From: Alcaligenaceae bacterium
Lineage (GTDB): Bacteria > Pseudomonadota > Gammaproteobacteria > Burkholderiales > Burkholderiaceae_B
Direction: 5' to 3'
NCBI GenBank assembly: GCA_947380655.1
Contig: CANCRX010000006.1
Location: 1-64,000, forward strand
Length of the DNA stretch: 64,000 nt
The notes under the pieces are model-generated. The model was not told where the DNA came from, did not search any database, and saw nothing but the letters and a program-made list of their open reading frames with translations. Shown one piece after another: positions 1 through 8,638 of this stretch. Every line of letters starts with the position of its first letter. Positions within the stretch are counted from its first letter, which is position 1. Made by a program: the position numbers and the translations under genes.

Positions 1-107
1 CCAGCGGCATAAGCCACGCGTGCCGCATCCAGGACTTTTTTAGCATTACCTGCCAGGTCCCCTACACAAGCGTTAATTTGCGCGATCCCTACTCTTGCCG
101 CAGCCAT
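1..107 (-). CDS. nadE: NAD+ synthetase, N-terminus only (partial)
   Basis: The reverse strand reads an ATG at 107 and stays open to the window edge. The product starts MAAARVGIAQINACVGDLAG, followed by a helix with NAKKVLDAARVAYAAG. This is the beginning of the nitrilase-like glutaminase domain of glutamine-dependent NAD+ synthetases, which in this family opens with IAIAQIN..VGD. The enzyme makes NAD+ from deamido-NAD+, ATP and glutamine in the cytosol. Only 35 residues are visible, so the synthetase domain cannot be checked. A weak GGAAAA lies just before the start. The gene is divergent from argH, with 84 bp between the two starts. Confidence 0.75.
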   Translation of the reverse strand, partial: MAAARVGIAQINACVGDLAGNAKKVLDAARVAYAA

Positions 108-176
108 GTCTTTTCCGGTCAAAACAATTTGTTAAGAAAAAAATTATCGCACGAGAGGCTGACTCACGCAGCGTTC

Positions 177-191
177 TATAATTTAAACATC
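177..191 (+). promoter_or_regulatory. Candidate -10 box of argH, very close to the start codon
   Basis: A perfect TATAAT lies at 177-182, only 9 bases before the argH ATG at 192. A transcript starting about 7 bases after this box would have a leader of roughly 3 bases or none. No good -35 hexamer is seen 16-18 bases upstream, and no Shine-Dalgarno sequence precedes the ATG. The box itself is seen; the promoter function is inferred. Confidence 0.4.
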
Positions 192-1616
192 ATGAAAAAT
201 ACACAGAAACCAACACAAAGTCAGTTTGATAAAAAAGCCGAAGCCTGGTCGGCGCGATTTTCCGAGCCCGTATCGGATCTCGTTAAACGCTACACCGCTT
301 CGGTAGACTTCGATAAACGTCTGGCGATGTTTGATATCCAAGGCTCTCTGGCCCATGCAGAAATGCTTGCCTCGGTAAAAGTCATCGCTCCACAGGATCT
401 CGCTGACATTCAACGCGGAATGGCCCAGATTAGTCAAGAGATCTCGGCAGGCCAGTTTGAATGGCTGCTCGATTTGGAAGACGTTCACCTGAATATCGAA
501 AAGCGGCTGGTTGAGCTGGTCGGTGACGCAGGAAAGCGTTTACACACGGGCCGTTCACGCAATGACCAGGTTGCCACAGACATCCGCCTCTGGTTACGTG
601 CCGAGATTGACCAAATTATTGAATTACTCAATCTTCTGCGCCATGCTCTGGCAACAGTCGCCCTAACCCACGCAGAAACAATACTCCCTGGTTTTACCCA
701 CCTTCAGGTCGCGCAACCGGTGACATTTGGTCACCACTTGCTGGCTTATGCAGAGATGTTTGGCCGGGATGCCTCGCGTCTGGCCGACTGCCGCAAACGG
801 GTCAATATTTTGCCCCTGGGCGCCGCCGCACTTGCAGGCACGAGCTTTCCTATCGATCGCCCGATGGTGGCCACGCTCCTTGGTTTTGATGATGTTTGCC
901 GTAATTCGCTTGATGCGGTCTCGGATCGTGACTTTGCAATTGAATTTTGTGCTGCCTCAGCGCTCATCATGACGCATATTTCAAGATTTTCAGAAGAGCT
1001 CGTGATGTGGATGAGTCCCCGCGTGGGCTTCATTGATCTGGCCGATCGTTTCTGTACCGGCAGCTCAATCATGCCGCAAAAGAAAAATCCCGATGTGCCG
1101 GAACTCGCCCGTGGCAAAACAGGTCGCGTGAACGGCAATCTGGTTGGACTGCTGACACTAATGAAAGGTCAGCCTTTGGCCTACAACAAAGATAATCAGG
1201 AAGACAAAGAAGGCCTCTTTGATACGGCGGATACCGTTCGCGATACGCTGATTATTTTTGCCGATATGGTCGGTGGGATTCGTGTCAAAGCAGACAACAT
1301 GCGAGCGGCCGCCCTGCAGGGTTTTGCCACCGCTACGGACCTGGCTGATTATCTGGTCAAACGTGGCGTCCCGTTCAGGGATGCGCATGAGGCCGTCGCA
1401 CATGCTGTGCGAGAGTGCGAACAAAAAGGCTGCGATCTGGCTGATCTAAGCGTGGAGGAACTAAAAAAATTCCATCCATCGATCGAGTCTGATGTCCACG
1501 CCGTGCTGACCCTCGAAGGCTCAGTCGCCGCGCGCGCTCACATTGGTGGGACAGCACCCGCCCGCGTGAAAGAAGCCGCGCTCAAAGTACTGTCCGAAGT
1601 GCAATCTGCGGTATAG
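192..1616 (+). CDS. argH: Argininosuccinate lyase
   Basis: Cytosolic enzyme of arginine synthesis that splits argininosuccinate into arginine and fumarate. The product is 474 residues, normal for the family. It carries the fumarase/ASL-superfamily signature GSSIMPQKKNPDVPE with the mobile serine loop, and the substrate-binding stretches HTGRSRNDQ and TRLQ-like GFTHLQVAQP. The ATG at 192 is chosen because the protein then begins QFDKKAEAWSARF, as ArgH proteins do. An upstream in-frame codon at 78 would run through the divergent nadE start and add an unrelated 38 residues. No ribosome-binding site is evident. The gene converges on rlmD with only 25 bp between stops. Confidence 0.97.
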   Translation: MKNTQKPTQSQFDKKAEAWSARFSEPVSDLVKRYTASVDFDKRLAMFDIQGSLAHAEMLASVKVIAPQDLADIQRGMAQISQEISAGQFEWLLDLEDVHLNIEKRLVELVGDAGKRLHTGRSRNDQVATDIRLWLRAEIDQIIELLNLLRHALATVALTHAETILPGFTHLQVAQPVTFGHHLLAYAEMFGRDASRLADCRKRVNILPLGAAALAGTSFPIDRPMVATLLGFDDVCRNSLDAVSDRDFAIEFCAASALIMTHISRFSEELVMWMSPRVGFIDLADRFCTGSSIMPQKKNPDVPELARGKTGRVNGNLVGLLTLMKGQPLAYNKDNQEDKEGLFDTADTVRDTLIIFADMVGGIRVKADNMRAAALQGFATATDLADYLVKRGVPFRDAHEAVAHAVRECEQKGCDLADLSVEELKKFHPSIESDVHAVLTLEGSVAARAHIGGTAPARVKEAALKVLSEVQSAV

Positions 1617-1641
1617 GCTTAAACAACTAAAGTCTTCAATT

Positions 1642-2949
1642 TCACTCAAAAACGGCGATTGACTCTACGTGTCCGGTGTGGGGAAACATATTCACTACAC
1701 CGGCAGCTTTGAGCGTGTAGCCCCCCTCGGTCACAAGCATCGCGGCGTCACGCGCCAGAGTGGCGGGATTGCAGGAGACATAAACGATACGAACTGGGCG
1801 ATTAGCCTGGGGCAACTGCGCCAAGGCTGCACAAAGCGCTTGTGCGCCTTCGCGTGGGGGATCAATCAGCATACGGTCAAAATGCCCTAAGCCCGCAAGC
1901 CAGGTCAAATCAACTTCAAAGAGATTGAGCGTATGAAAATGCGCATTCTGAATGTTGGCTTCTAACGCGGCCTGTTGCGCTCGGTCTGTCAGCATTTTGC
2001 TGCCCTCGACACCGACGACCTCGCCTGCCTGTGTGGCAAGAGGCAAGGTAAAGTTACCCAGACCGCAAAACATATCCGCCACACGATCAGTTTTTTGAAC
2101 GCCCAGCAAATTTAACGCGCGTGAGATCAACGCACGATTGATCTGGTGATTAACCTGAGTAAAGTCAGTGGGCCGATAAGGCATACGCAATCCAAACTCA
2201 GGCAACGTATAAGCAAGCTGAGTCTCGTGCTCAGGCTCCATCGCATGAACAGTATCCGGTCCTTTGGATTGCAACCACCACTGAATGTTGTGCTGCAGAG
2301 CAAAGCTTCGCAGAACGCTCACATCAGAGTCCGTCAAGGGCATCATATGGCGCAAGACTAGCGCAGTCACCTGATCACCCACAGATACTTCAATCTGTGG
2401 CACCTTATCCGGAGCAGAGAGCTCTCTGACCATCTGTCGTAACGGCATCAACAGGGAGGCAACATGGGGGGTCAATACGTGGCAGGTTTTAATGTCGGCA
2501 ACAAAGCTGCTTTTGCGTTCATGAAAACCAACTAAAACTGTATCTTTTTTAGCGACCCATTTAACTGAAAGTCTGGCGCGATAGCGATAACCCCAGGTAG
2601 GACCATGCAAGGGGGGTAACACCCGCTCTGGCTTGACCGCACCAATATGACCGAGACTATCCTCAAGAGCACGTTGTTTAACCGCCACCTGAGCACTCGC
2701 ATCAAGGTGCTGCATGACACAGCCACCGCACACTCCGAAATGCGGGCAACGTGGTGTGACGCGTAACGCTGATTCGCGATGGATTGTTTCTAGTCGCGCC
2801 ACCTCGTACGAGGGTTTTGAGCGGACGGTACGCGCACTCACCTTTTCTGTAGGTAACGCACCTTCGACAAAAACAACTTTCCCCTCACGACGCGCAACGC
2901 CGCGGGCTTCCAGATCAAGGGATTCAATTAACAGCACTTCAGCAGACAT
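1642..2949 (-). CDS. rlmD: 23S rRNA (uracil(1939)-C(5))-methyltransferase RlmD
   Basis: SAM-dependent methyltransferase making m5U1939 in 23S rRNA (formerly RumA). The 435-residue protein shows an N-terminal TRAM-like OB domain (about residues 1-55). Next comes the 4Fe-4S binding pattern C68-x5-C74-x2-C77, with a fourth cysteine near residue 156. The C-terminal Rossmann methyltransferase core has DMFCGLGNFTLPLA, the MLIDPPREGA motif and the catalytic-cysteine motif YVSCNPATLARD. It is the last gene of a leftward run surE-pcm-nlpD-exonuclease-periplasmic protein-rlmD, 42 bp after its predecessor. RlmD often sits near nlpD in betaproteobacteria, which agrees with this call. Confidence 0.95.
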   Translation of the reverse strand: MSAEVLLIESLDLEARGVARREGKVVFVEGALPTEKVSARTVRSKPSYEVARLETIHRESALRVTPRCPHFGVCGGCVMQHLDASAQVAVKQRALEDSLGHIGAVKPERVLPPLHGPTWGYRYRARLSVKWVAKKDTVLVGFHERKSSFVADIKTCHVLTPHVASLLMPLRQMVRELSAPDKVPQIEVSVGDQVTALVLRHMMPLTDSDVSVLRSFALQHNIQWWLQSKGPDTVHAMEPEHETQLAYTLPEFGLRMPYRPTDFTQVNHQINRALISRALNLLGVQKTDRVADMFCGLGNFTLPLATQAGEVVGVEGSKMLTDRAQQAALEANIQNAHFHTLNLFEVDLTWLAGLGHFDRMLIDPPREGAQALCAALAQLPQANRPVRIVYVSCNPATLARDAAMLVTEGGYTLKAAGVVNMFPHTGHVESIAVFE

Positions 2950-2991
2950 AGCCCATCCTTACATTCATCGTAGGGATTGTAAGCGAGGCGA

Positions 2992-3552
2992 CTACTTTGG
3001 CTGAGCGGGTGGAGTTGCTGCCTTTTCTTGGGCTGCACGCTGTCTGGACAACGTAGCGTTATTGACGTGCTGTTGCTTCATATATTGAACAAGTGTTTTA
3101 CGTTGAGGCGCATTGAGTGAATTCCAGAAGTCCAGCCAGACACCTTGCACCTCATCCATCCGTTTATCTGCGGCAGCGCGAATTTTTTTCCTGATGGAAA
3201 TCACTTCCTTAGGATCAAAGTTATCTTTGTCGAGGGCTTTGGTCAGTGCCGCATATTCCTCGAGACGAGCGTTGCGCATGGCCGACCATAATTGACGACG
3301 CGCCATATGTGCTTTGTCCAGCAGTTCTTTTTGTTTGGTTTCCAAGGCCAAGGCTTGCAACACGCCGGCAGGAAGCTCAAACATATTGTCAAAGGGTTGG
3401 GCGGGTAACTTTGGGGTTGCTGCTTGTGCTGGGACTTGATTCAACGAGGGGGTTGACTGTTGCGCAAAGACACCCGCAGAAAAAACAAATAAACCAGCAA
3501 TCATCAGCATGCGGTTTAAACAAGGACGGTTAAAACTATTATGTTTAATCAT
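2992..3552 (-). CDS. Periplasmic helical protein, Spy/CpxP (LTXXQ)-like
   Basis: Small exported protein of 186 residues. A signal peptide is visible: basic start, hydrophobic stretch MLMIAGLFVFSAGVFA, and probable cleavage before QQ. After a Pro/Ala/Gln-rich linker (about 31-55) the rest is charged and helical: ELPAGVLQALALETKQKELLDKAH, then repeated Lys/Arg/Glu-rich helices ending in LNAPQRKTLVQYMKQQH. Helices containing a 'L(T/N)..Q(R/K)' turn are typical of the Spy/CpxP fold, but no key residue proves it. The start at 3552 has a good AGGAG upstream. It lies 15 bp after the exonuclease gene and is probably co-transcribed. Function unknown; a periplasmic chaperone or stress role is a guess. 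Confidence 0.6.
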   Translation of the reverse strand: MIKHNSFNRPCLNRMLMIAGLFVFSAGVFAQQSTPSLNQVPAQAATPKLPAQPFDNMFELPAGVLQALALETKQKELLDKAHMARRQLWSAMRNARLEEYAALTKALDKDNFDPKEVISIRKKIRAAADKRMDEVQGVWLDFWNSLNAPQRKTLVQYMKQQHVNNATLSRQRAAQEKAATPPAQPK

Positions 3553-3567
3553 GATAATGACTCCTGA

Positions 3568-4344
3568 TTATGTCGGCCAGGCAGCAAGATACTCAGCCCA
3601 ATGAGGTGCAGCACTCGCCTCAAGCGTTGAGCGCACTAGATCAATTTCAGACTGGTAGGATGCCTGATCGAGTTCACCACGAAGCAATCTGAATCTGCAA
3701 TAAACCAGCCAGGTATTCACCACATCTGTTTCACAGTAAGCACGGACTTCGCCGGCTCGCCCTTCCATCCAGGACTTCCAGACCTGACTGCCATCCATAC
3801 CTAGTTTGCCTGGAAAACCGCATAGTTTTGCCAGATCATCTAAAGGCGCATTGCCACGGCCGTTGTACTTTGCCAGTACATCCATCAGATCGAGATGCCG
3901 GGTGTGATAACGACTCAGATAATTGTTGTACTTGAATTCACGATCATCCTCGCCCATATCCCAATAGCGGGGAGCCGCGACGCCGTGAATCAAACTCCGG
4001 TAGTGCAAAACAGGTAAATCAAAACCAGAGCCATTCCAGCTGATCAGTTTAGGTGTGTATTTTTCAATCGTTTTAAAAAAACCAGATAACAAAACGGGTT
4101 CAGGATCATCCGCTGCGCCGAGACATTTAACTCTGAAGCCCTGATCATCGCGAAATACACAGCCAACGACAGCAACCTTCTGTAAATGTAGTGGCAGAAA
4201 ATCACTACCTGTGGCTTCTTTACGCGCAGCAAACGCACGTGTCGCGACCTCTACGTCACTGACCTCCTCGGTCCAGCCATGCAAACGTCGCAAGCCCTCA
4301 ATATCAGGGATCGTTTCTAAGTCGAATACCAGGGTCGGCGTCAT
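3568..4344 (-). CDS. Predicted 3'-5' exonuclease, PolB-exonuclease-like
   Basis: The 258-residue protein consists of a DEDD-type exonuclease domain related to the proofreading domain of family-B DNA polymerases. Exo I is FDLETIPD at residues 7-14. Exo II is SWNGSGFDLPVLHYR, and Exo III is the Y-x3-D motif YCETDVVN. It has no polymerase domain, matching the stand-alone family found in many proteobacteria whose substrate is not established. It follows the nlpD stop by 6 bp and precedes the periplasmic protein by 15 bp, so it belongs to the surE-pcm-nlpD operon. It occupies the place where rpoS is frequently found after nlpD. Confidence 0.85.
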   Translation of the reverse strand: MTPTLVFDLETIPDIEGLRRLHGWTEEVSDVEVATRAFAARKEATGSDFLPLHLQKVAVVGCVFRDDQGFRVKCLGAADDPEPVLLSGFFKTIEKYTPKLISWNGSGFDLPVLHYRSLIHGVAAPRYWDMGEDDREFKYNNYLSRYHTRHLDLMDVLAKYNGRGNAPLDDLAKLCGFPGKLGMDGSQVWKSWMEGRAGEVRAYCETDVVNTWLVYCRFRLLRGELDQASYQSEIDLVRSTLEASAAPHWAEYLAAWPT

Positions 4345-4350
4345 GACGTA

Positions 4351-5238
4351 CTACTTGGCAGGCAAATACTGCATGGGATCAACAGGTGTGCCCTGACGGC
4401 GCACTTCAAAATGTAACTTTACCGATGAAGCGTCAGACTGGCCCATTTCAGCAATCTTTGCACCCTTTTTAACCTTCTGCCCCGTCTTGACGAGCAAGGC
4501 GCGATTATGCGCATAGGCGGTGATAAAGCCATTGTCGTGATCAACAATAATCAGATTGCCTAGGCCACGCACACCATTACCAGAATACATAACCGTACCA
4601 TTGGCTGCAGCGATCACAGGATCGCCAGCATTGCCGGCTATATCAATACCCTTGGTGTTGACGGTGTAGCCTTGAATCACTTTGCCTTGAGCAGGCCAGC
4701 CCCAGTTAATCACACCCGCATCGGCAGCGCGGGACGCAGGTGCTGGTTCCGCTGAGGTCGATGCAGGGGCTGAGCCAGCCTGATCCAGCGGCCGCGCTTC
4801 AGGTTTTGAGTTTGCGGGGATCGCATTTGGTCCCGTCGATCCTGTTGAGGGCTCCGAGCCATCAGAGAGTTTTAATATCAGGCCCGCGTAAATTTTTCTC
4901 GGGTCGGTAATTTTATTTAAACGCTTAATCGTGTTTTCATCGACCCCGGTGCTGCGAGAAATTTTGTTCAGTGTATCGCCAGGTTTAACCGTGTAAGTTC
5001 TGGCAGTAACAGTCGAGCTTGAGGCGGATTGATTCAGATCATTGACCGGCGCACGTGTACCTGACGGATTGGCGCAACCAACTAAGATCAGCGTGGCACA
5101 CGCGATTGAAATCAGTGAGACGTTCCCACCAGCATATTGAACCGCAGCCTTGACCACATTGTTCACCGCGCCTTGGAATGCAATACGTGTACTGGTGTTT
5201 GTATTCATATTCATGTTTGTGACCTGCTCTGCGAGCAT
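4351..5238 (-). CDS. nlpD: NlpD-like lipoprotein, amidase activator (LysM + degenerate LytM)
   Basis: Outer-membrane lipoprotein expected to activate peptidoglycan amidases during cell separation. The lipobox LVGC follows a hydrophobic segment. A LysM domain covers YTVKPGDTLNKISRSTGV...LILKL, then comes a Pro/Ala/Ser linker, then a C-terminal M23/LytM domain. The LytM zinc ligands are lost: the usual H-x3-D motif is NTKGID (Asn for His), and the HxH motif is KLH. It should therefore be non-hydrolytic, as in NlpD/EnvC activators. The ATG at 5238 is preferred over the in-frame TTG at 5259, because CAGGAGATAAGT lies directly before the ATG. The protein is 295 residues and starts 17 bp after the pcm stop. 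No rpoS follows. Confidence 0.93.
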   Translation of the reverse strand: MLAEQVTNMNMNTNTSTRIAFQGAVNNVVKAAVQYAGGNVSLISIACATLILVGCANPSGTRAPVNDLNQSASSSTVTARTYTVKPGDTLNKISRSTGVDENTIKRLNKITDPRKIYAGLILKLSDGSEPSTGSTGPNAIPANSKPEARPLDQAGSAPASTSAEPAPASRAADAGVINWGWPAQGKVIQGYTVNTKGIDIAGNAGDPVIAAANGTVMYSGNGVRGLGNLIIVDHDNGFITAYAHNRALLVKTGQKVKKGAKIAEMGQSDASSVKLHFEVRRQGTPVDPMQYLPAK

Positions 5239-5255
5239 ACTTATCTCCTGTTTGC

Positions 5256-6083
5256 TCAATTCTGTAAACCAGACTTGAGCGGAACAAATCTAACTGCTTC
5301 TAGCTCGAATCTTTCCCAGCTTGACTGTCCTGTTCTGTGTACCTTAACCAAACGTTGCGCACTGGTGCCCTCGGGTGCGATCAGAATGCCACCTATCGAT
5401 AGCTGATCAAGCAAAGCCTGGGGAATACGTATCCCAGCGGCCGCCACAATAATCGCATCGTAGGGTGCTGCAGTGGGAAAACCAGCCATACCATCGCCAA
5501 AGGTTAATCTTACCTTAGTGAGATGGAGCGCGCGCAAGTGCTCACGCGCGATATCGTACAGTGCCCGAATACGTTCGATTGAGTAGACCTGATTAAAAAC
5601 TTGAGCCATTACTGCGGCCTGATAGCCGCAACCCGTGCCGACTTCAAGCACGCGATTAGGGAGCGAATTTTCGCAGACGGCAGCGATCATCCTGGCAACG
5701 ACCCAGGGCTGCGAAATGGTCTGTCCATGGCCAATGGGGAGCGCAGCATCGTCATAGGCACGACTCGCAAGCGCCTCGTCCACAAAGGCATGCCTGGGAA
5801 CCGCTTGCATCGCCGACAGGATGCGCTGATCAGTAATCCCCTGATCATGCAGACGCTGCACCATCGCAGCGCGAAGCCGTTCGGAATTGAGGCCTAGGTT
5901 TTCAGAGACAGGCACAACGGGTGAACGATCCTGTGTGCGAGGTAAACGGGTTGCAGAAATCCGTGTATTACTGTTTGTAGGGGTGATGCCTTGCAAGCCA
6001 CGTCCTGCATTGGAACCGATACCCGAACCCGATTTGGGGTCTCTGAGTGCCATGCAGAGTGGTTTTGACTTCAGGCCGAACAT
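5256..6083 (-). CDS. pcm: Protein-L-isoaspartate O-methyltransferase
   Basis: Repairs isoaspartyl residues of aged proteins by SAM-dependent methylation. SAM-binding motif I is VLEVGTGCGYQAAVMAQ. Other family stretches are GHGQTISQPWVVARM and YDAIIVAAA. The product is 275 residues; typical Pcm is about 210-220. The first roughly 55 residues (Gly/Ser/Arg-rich) form an extra N-terminal tail of unknown role. Its ATG lies inside the surE 3' end (13-base overlap), so translation is probably coupled. A second in-frame ATG 10 codons in is a possible alternative start. Order surE-pcm-nlpD is the common proteobacterial arrangement. Confidence 0.93.
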   Translation of the reverse strand: MFGLKSKPLCMALRDPKSGSGIGSNAGRGLQGITPTNSNTRISATRLPRTQDRSPVVPVSENLGLNSERLRAAMVQRLHDQGITDQRILSAMQAVPRHAFVDEALASRAYDDAALPIGHGQTISQPWVVARMIAAVCENSLPNRVLEVGTGCGYQAAVMAQVFNQVYSIERIRALYDIAREHLRALHLTKVRLTFGDGMAGFPTAAPYDAIIVAAAGIRIPQALLDQLSIGGILIAPEGTSAQRLVKVHRTGQSSWERFELEAVRFVPLKSGLQN

Positions 6084-6826
6084 AACGGCCCCATCCAGTC
6101 TGAGACCCCGGCAATGTGGTTGTGATGCGTCAGATCAAGGCGTAAGGGCGTGATCGATACGTAGCCTTGATTGATGGCATCAAAATCAGTCCCGTGCGTA
6201 GCATCGTGAACGTCACCTACCGGGCCAATCCAGTAAACAGTATCGCCATAAGGCGTAGCTGAACGGATCACAGGCTGCGATGGATGACGTTTACCCAAAC
6301 GCGTCGTGCGCATGCCTTTGATTTGATCGGCGGGCAAGTCGGGAAAATTAACATTCAACAGCATGGTTGGAACCAGCGGTTGACTAAGCTGGCGTTCGAC
6401 CAGTTTGCGGGCTTGGGCGACGGCAGCATCCAGATGAGCCCAACCGCGCTCGACAAGAGAGAACGCAATGCTGGGTACGCCGAAAAGAAAGCCTTCCGCG
6501 GCGGCAGCAACCGTACCGGAATATAGTGTGTCATCGCCCATGTTGGCGCCGTTATTGATACCGGACAACACCAGATCTGGCCGGATATCCAATAAGCCAG
6601 TCATCGCGACATGCACACAATCCGAGGGGGTTCCATTGACATACATGAAACCGTTTGGCGCGTGACGGACCGATAAGGGACGGGTCAAGGTCAATGAATT
6701 CGAAGCACCGCTGTGGTTGACCTCTGGTGCGACAACAGTGATTTCTGCCAGGTCACGCAATGAATCAACCAGTGCCTCAAGGCCCCGTGCGTTGTAACCA
6801 TCATCGTTTGAAACCAGAATATGCAT
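6071..6826 (-). CDS. surE: 5'/3'-nucleotidase (survival protein SurE)
   Basis: Metal-dependent nucleoside monophosphatase. The N-terminus MHILVSNDDGYNARGL carries the SurE metal-binding DD pair. NHSGASNSLT, GTPSDCVHVA and SGINNGANMGDDTLYSGTVAAAAEG are the conserved active-site loops. The ATG at 6826 is chosen because SurE proteins begin at M-x-I-L-x-S-N-D-D. An in-frame TTG at 6859 would add 11 unrelated residues. The product is 251 residues, normal length. First gene of the leftward surE-pcm-nlpD operon, divergent from plsY across 139 bp. Confidence 0.96.
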   Translation of the reverse strand: MHILVSNDDGYNARGLEALVDSLRDLAEITVVAPEVNHSGASNSLTLTRPLSVRHAPNGFMYVNGTPSDCVHVAMTGLLDIRPDLVLSGINNGANMGDDTLYSGTVAAAAEGFLFGVPSIAFSLVERGWAHLDAAVAQARKLVERQLSQPLVPTMLLNVNFPDLPADQIKGMRTTRLGKRHPSQPVIRSATPYGDTVYWIGPVGDVHDATHGTDFDAINQGYVSITPLRLDLTHHNHIAGVSDWMGPLCSA

Positions 6827-6965
6827 AAAAAGGCAGAGAAAACTTGAGCTATTAACCAATCAATTGTACCCGCAGCATGACTATTTCAATCGTCAAAAGA
6901 ATGAATTTAAGTACCGTCAAGGCAGAACGTCACGCTAGAATGCCAGCATTACTTTTTTAGACCCC

Positions 6966-7604
6966 ATGCTCCCTATGCTGAACCTGCCCGCCTACCTATC
7001 GGATCCACTCTTGATTGGTCTGTCCTATCTGATCGGCTCAATCCCTTTTGCAGTGGTTGTCAGCCTCGTTTTTGGGCTGCAGGATCCACGTTCCTATGGC
7101 TCTGGTAATCCAGGTGCCACCAATGTCTTGCGCTCCGGCAATAAGTCTGCCGCCGCCCTTACGCTGATTGGCGATGCAGCGAAGGGGTGGTTTGCCGTCT
7201 GGTTAGGGATTAAGCTGGGAGCGACCGGCAACTTGATTGCGGCGATGACGCTGGCCGTTTTTCTCGGGCATTTGTATCCCGTTTTCCTGAAATTTAAGGG
7301 CGGCAAAGGGGTCGCCACCGCCCTCGGCATCATGATCGCGATCCAGCCCCTGCTGGCGCTCGCCAGTGCTGCGACCTGGATTATTGTAGTGGTCTGCTTT
7401 AAGTATTCTTCACTCGCAGCAATTGTGAGTGCGATATTCGCACCCATTTTTTATATTTTTGGCGGCTTGCTACAAGTCTGGACAGTCCAGACACCTCTGG
7501 CTACGGTGATAGCGTTGATCGGACTTTTACTACTCTATAGGCATCGTGCAAATATCAGCAGATTGCTTGCTGGGACAGAGCCCCGGATAGGTAAAAAAAG
7601 CTAA
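6966..7604 (+). CDS. plsY: Glycerol-3-phosphate acyltransferase PlsY
   Basis: Inner-membrane enzyme transferring acyl groups from acyl-phosphate to glycerol-3-phosphate, the first step of phospholipid synthesis. The 212-residue protein has about five membrane segments. It shows the three PlsY motifs: GSIPFA near the N-terminus, SGNPGATNVLRS, and KFKGGKGVATALG. The C-terminus YRHRANISRLLAGTEPRIGKKS is typical. An alternative ATG lies three codons later. The stop overlaps the end of convergent tsaD by 4 bases. A possible -10 box TAGAAT lies at 6936-6941 with no clear -35. Confidence 0.95.
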   Translation: MLPMLNLPAYLSDPLLIGLSYLIGSIPFAVVVSLVFGLQDPRSYGSGNPGATNVLRSGNKSAAALTLIGDAAKGWFAVWLGIKLGATGNLIAAMTLAVFLGHLYPVFLKFKGGKGVATALGIMIAIQPLLALASAATWIIVVVCFKYSSLAAIVSAIFAPIFYIFGGLLQVWTVQTPLATVIALIGLLLLYRHRANISRLLAGTEPRIGKKS

Positions 7605-8629
7605 ATTTCTGCCAGATCCCACCTGGGTGAAACGTTAAAACCATGGTTTTGAACGGTTAAATCGGCGAGCCCACGCGTGACGCGTTGCGCCGCGGCAAAT
7701 GCAATCATTGCACCATTGTCCGTACACAGATCGAGGGGTGGAAAAAAAACCTCTGCTTTCAGTCGGCCAAGCTGGCGTTGCAATCTTTCTCTCAATGCGC
7801 GATTGGCGCCAACTCCCCCTGCTACGACCAAACGCTTTAAGCCAGTCTGCTTGAGTGCGGCAATACATTTAGAAACCAGAACATCCACAATCGCATCCTG
7901 CGTCGCTGTGGCTAAATTTGCATGAAGGTTGTCCGCAATGACAGGCTGGTTCAGCGCTTCTTTCAGTCGCGTCATGACTGCTGTTTTAAGTCCGCTAAAA
8001 CTGAAGTCCAGATTATGACTATGCAGCATCGGGCGAGGCAGTGTAATCCCCTGCGGATCACCGGTTTCTGCCAGTCTGGCGAGTGCGGGTCCGCCTGGAT
8101 AGCCCAGACCCAGTAATTTTGCTGTTTTATCAAAAGCCTCTCCCGCCGCATCGTCCAAGGTCTCACCCAGCAATGTGTACTGGGCAACATCATCCACACG
8201 CATGAGCTGCGTGTGACCTCCTGAGACCAATAGCGCGACAAACGGAAACTCAGGGCATGGGTGAGCCATTCTTGGGGATAATAAATGCCCCTCAAGATGA
8301 TGAATAGGCACTGCAGGTAAGTCGAGCGACCAAGCCAGCGCCTCGGCAACACTGGCCCCCACAAGCAAGGCTCCAGCCAGACCTGGGCCCGCAGTGTAGG
8401 CAATCGCACCGATATCTTTGAGTGTTAAATCGGCCTGGGCGAGGACCTCACGCGCCAACGGAATCACACGGCGCACGTGATCGCGTGAGGCGAGCTCAGG
8501 CACCACACCGCCATAGGAGGCATGCATCGCGACTTGTGAATGCAGGGCATGTGCGAGTAAACCGCGCTCGGTGCAGACCGCAGCCACACCCGTTTCATCA
8601 CATGAGCTTTCAAATCCCAGAATAATCAT
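7601..8629 (-). CDS. tsaD: tRNA N6-adenosine threonylcarbamoyltransferase TsaD
   Basis: Universal enzyme transferring threonylcarbamoyl to A37 of ANN-decoding tRNAs, acting with TsaB, TsaE and TsaC. The 342-residue ASKHA-fold protein starts MIILGFESSCDETGVA. It carries the metal ligands in PIHHLEGHLLSP and the phosphate-binding LLVSGGHTQLM. Further family motifs are GEAFDKTAKLLGLGYPGGP, FSFSGLKTAV, VAGGVGANRALR and CTDNGAMIA. Length and start agree with the family. It follows ybiT by 9 bp on the same strand and is probably co-transcribed. No other t6A genes are in the window. Confidence 0.97.
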   Translation of the reverse strand: MIILGFESSCDETGVAAVCTERGLLAHALHSQVAMHASYGGVVPELASRDHVRRVIPLAREVLAQADLTLKDIGAIAYTAGPGLAGALLVGASVAEALAWSLDLPAVPIHHLEGHLLSPRMAHPCPEFPFVALLVSGGHTQLMRVDDVAQYTLLGETLDDAAGEAFDKTAKLLGLGYPGGPALARLAETGDPQGITLPRPMLHSHNLDFSFSGLKTAVMTRLKEALNQPVIADNLHANLATATQDAIVDVLVSKCIAALKQTGLKRLVVAGGVGANRALRERLQRQLGRLKAEVFFPPLDLCTDNGAMIAFAAAQRVTRGLADLTVQNHGFNVSPRWDLAEI

Positions 8630-8638
8630 TCGAACAAC

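Noticed and set aside
78..191. Upstream extension of argH from an alternative start at 78
   Set aside because: It would overlap the divergent nadE start and add 38 residues unlike any argininosuccinate lyase; the ATG at 192 gives the normal N-terminus.
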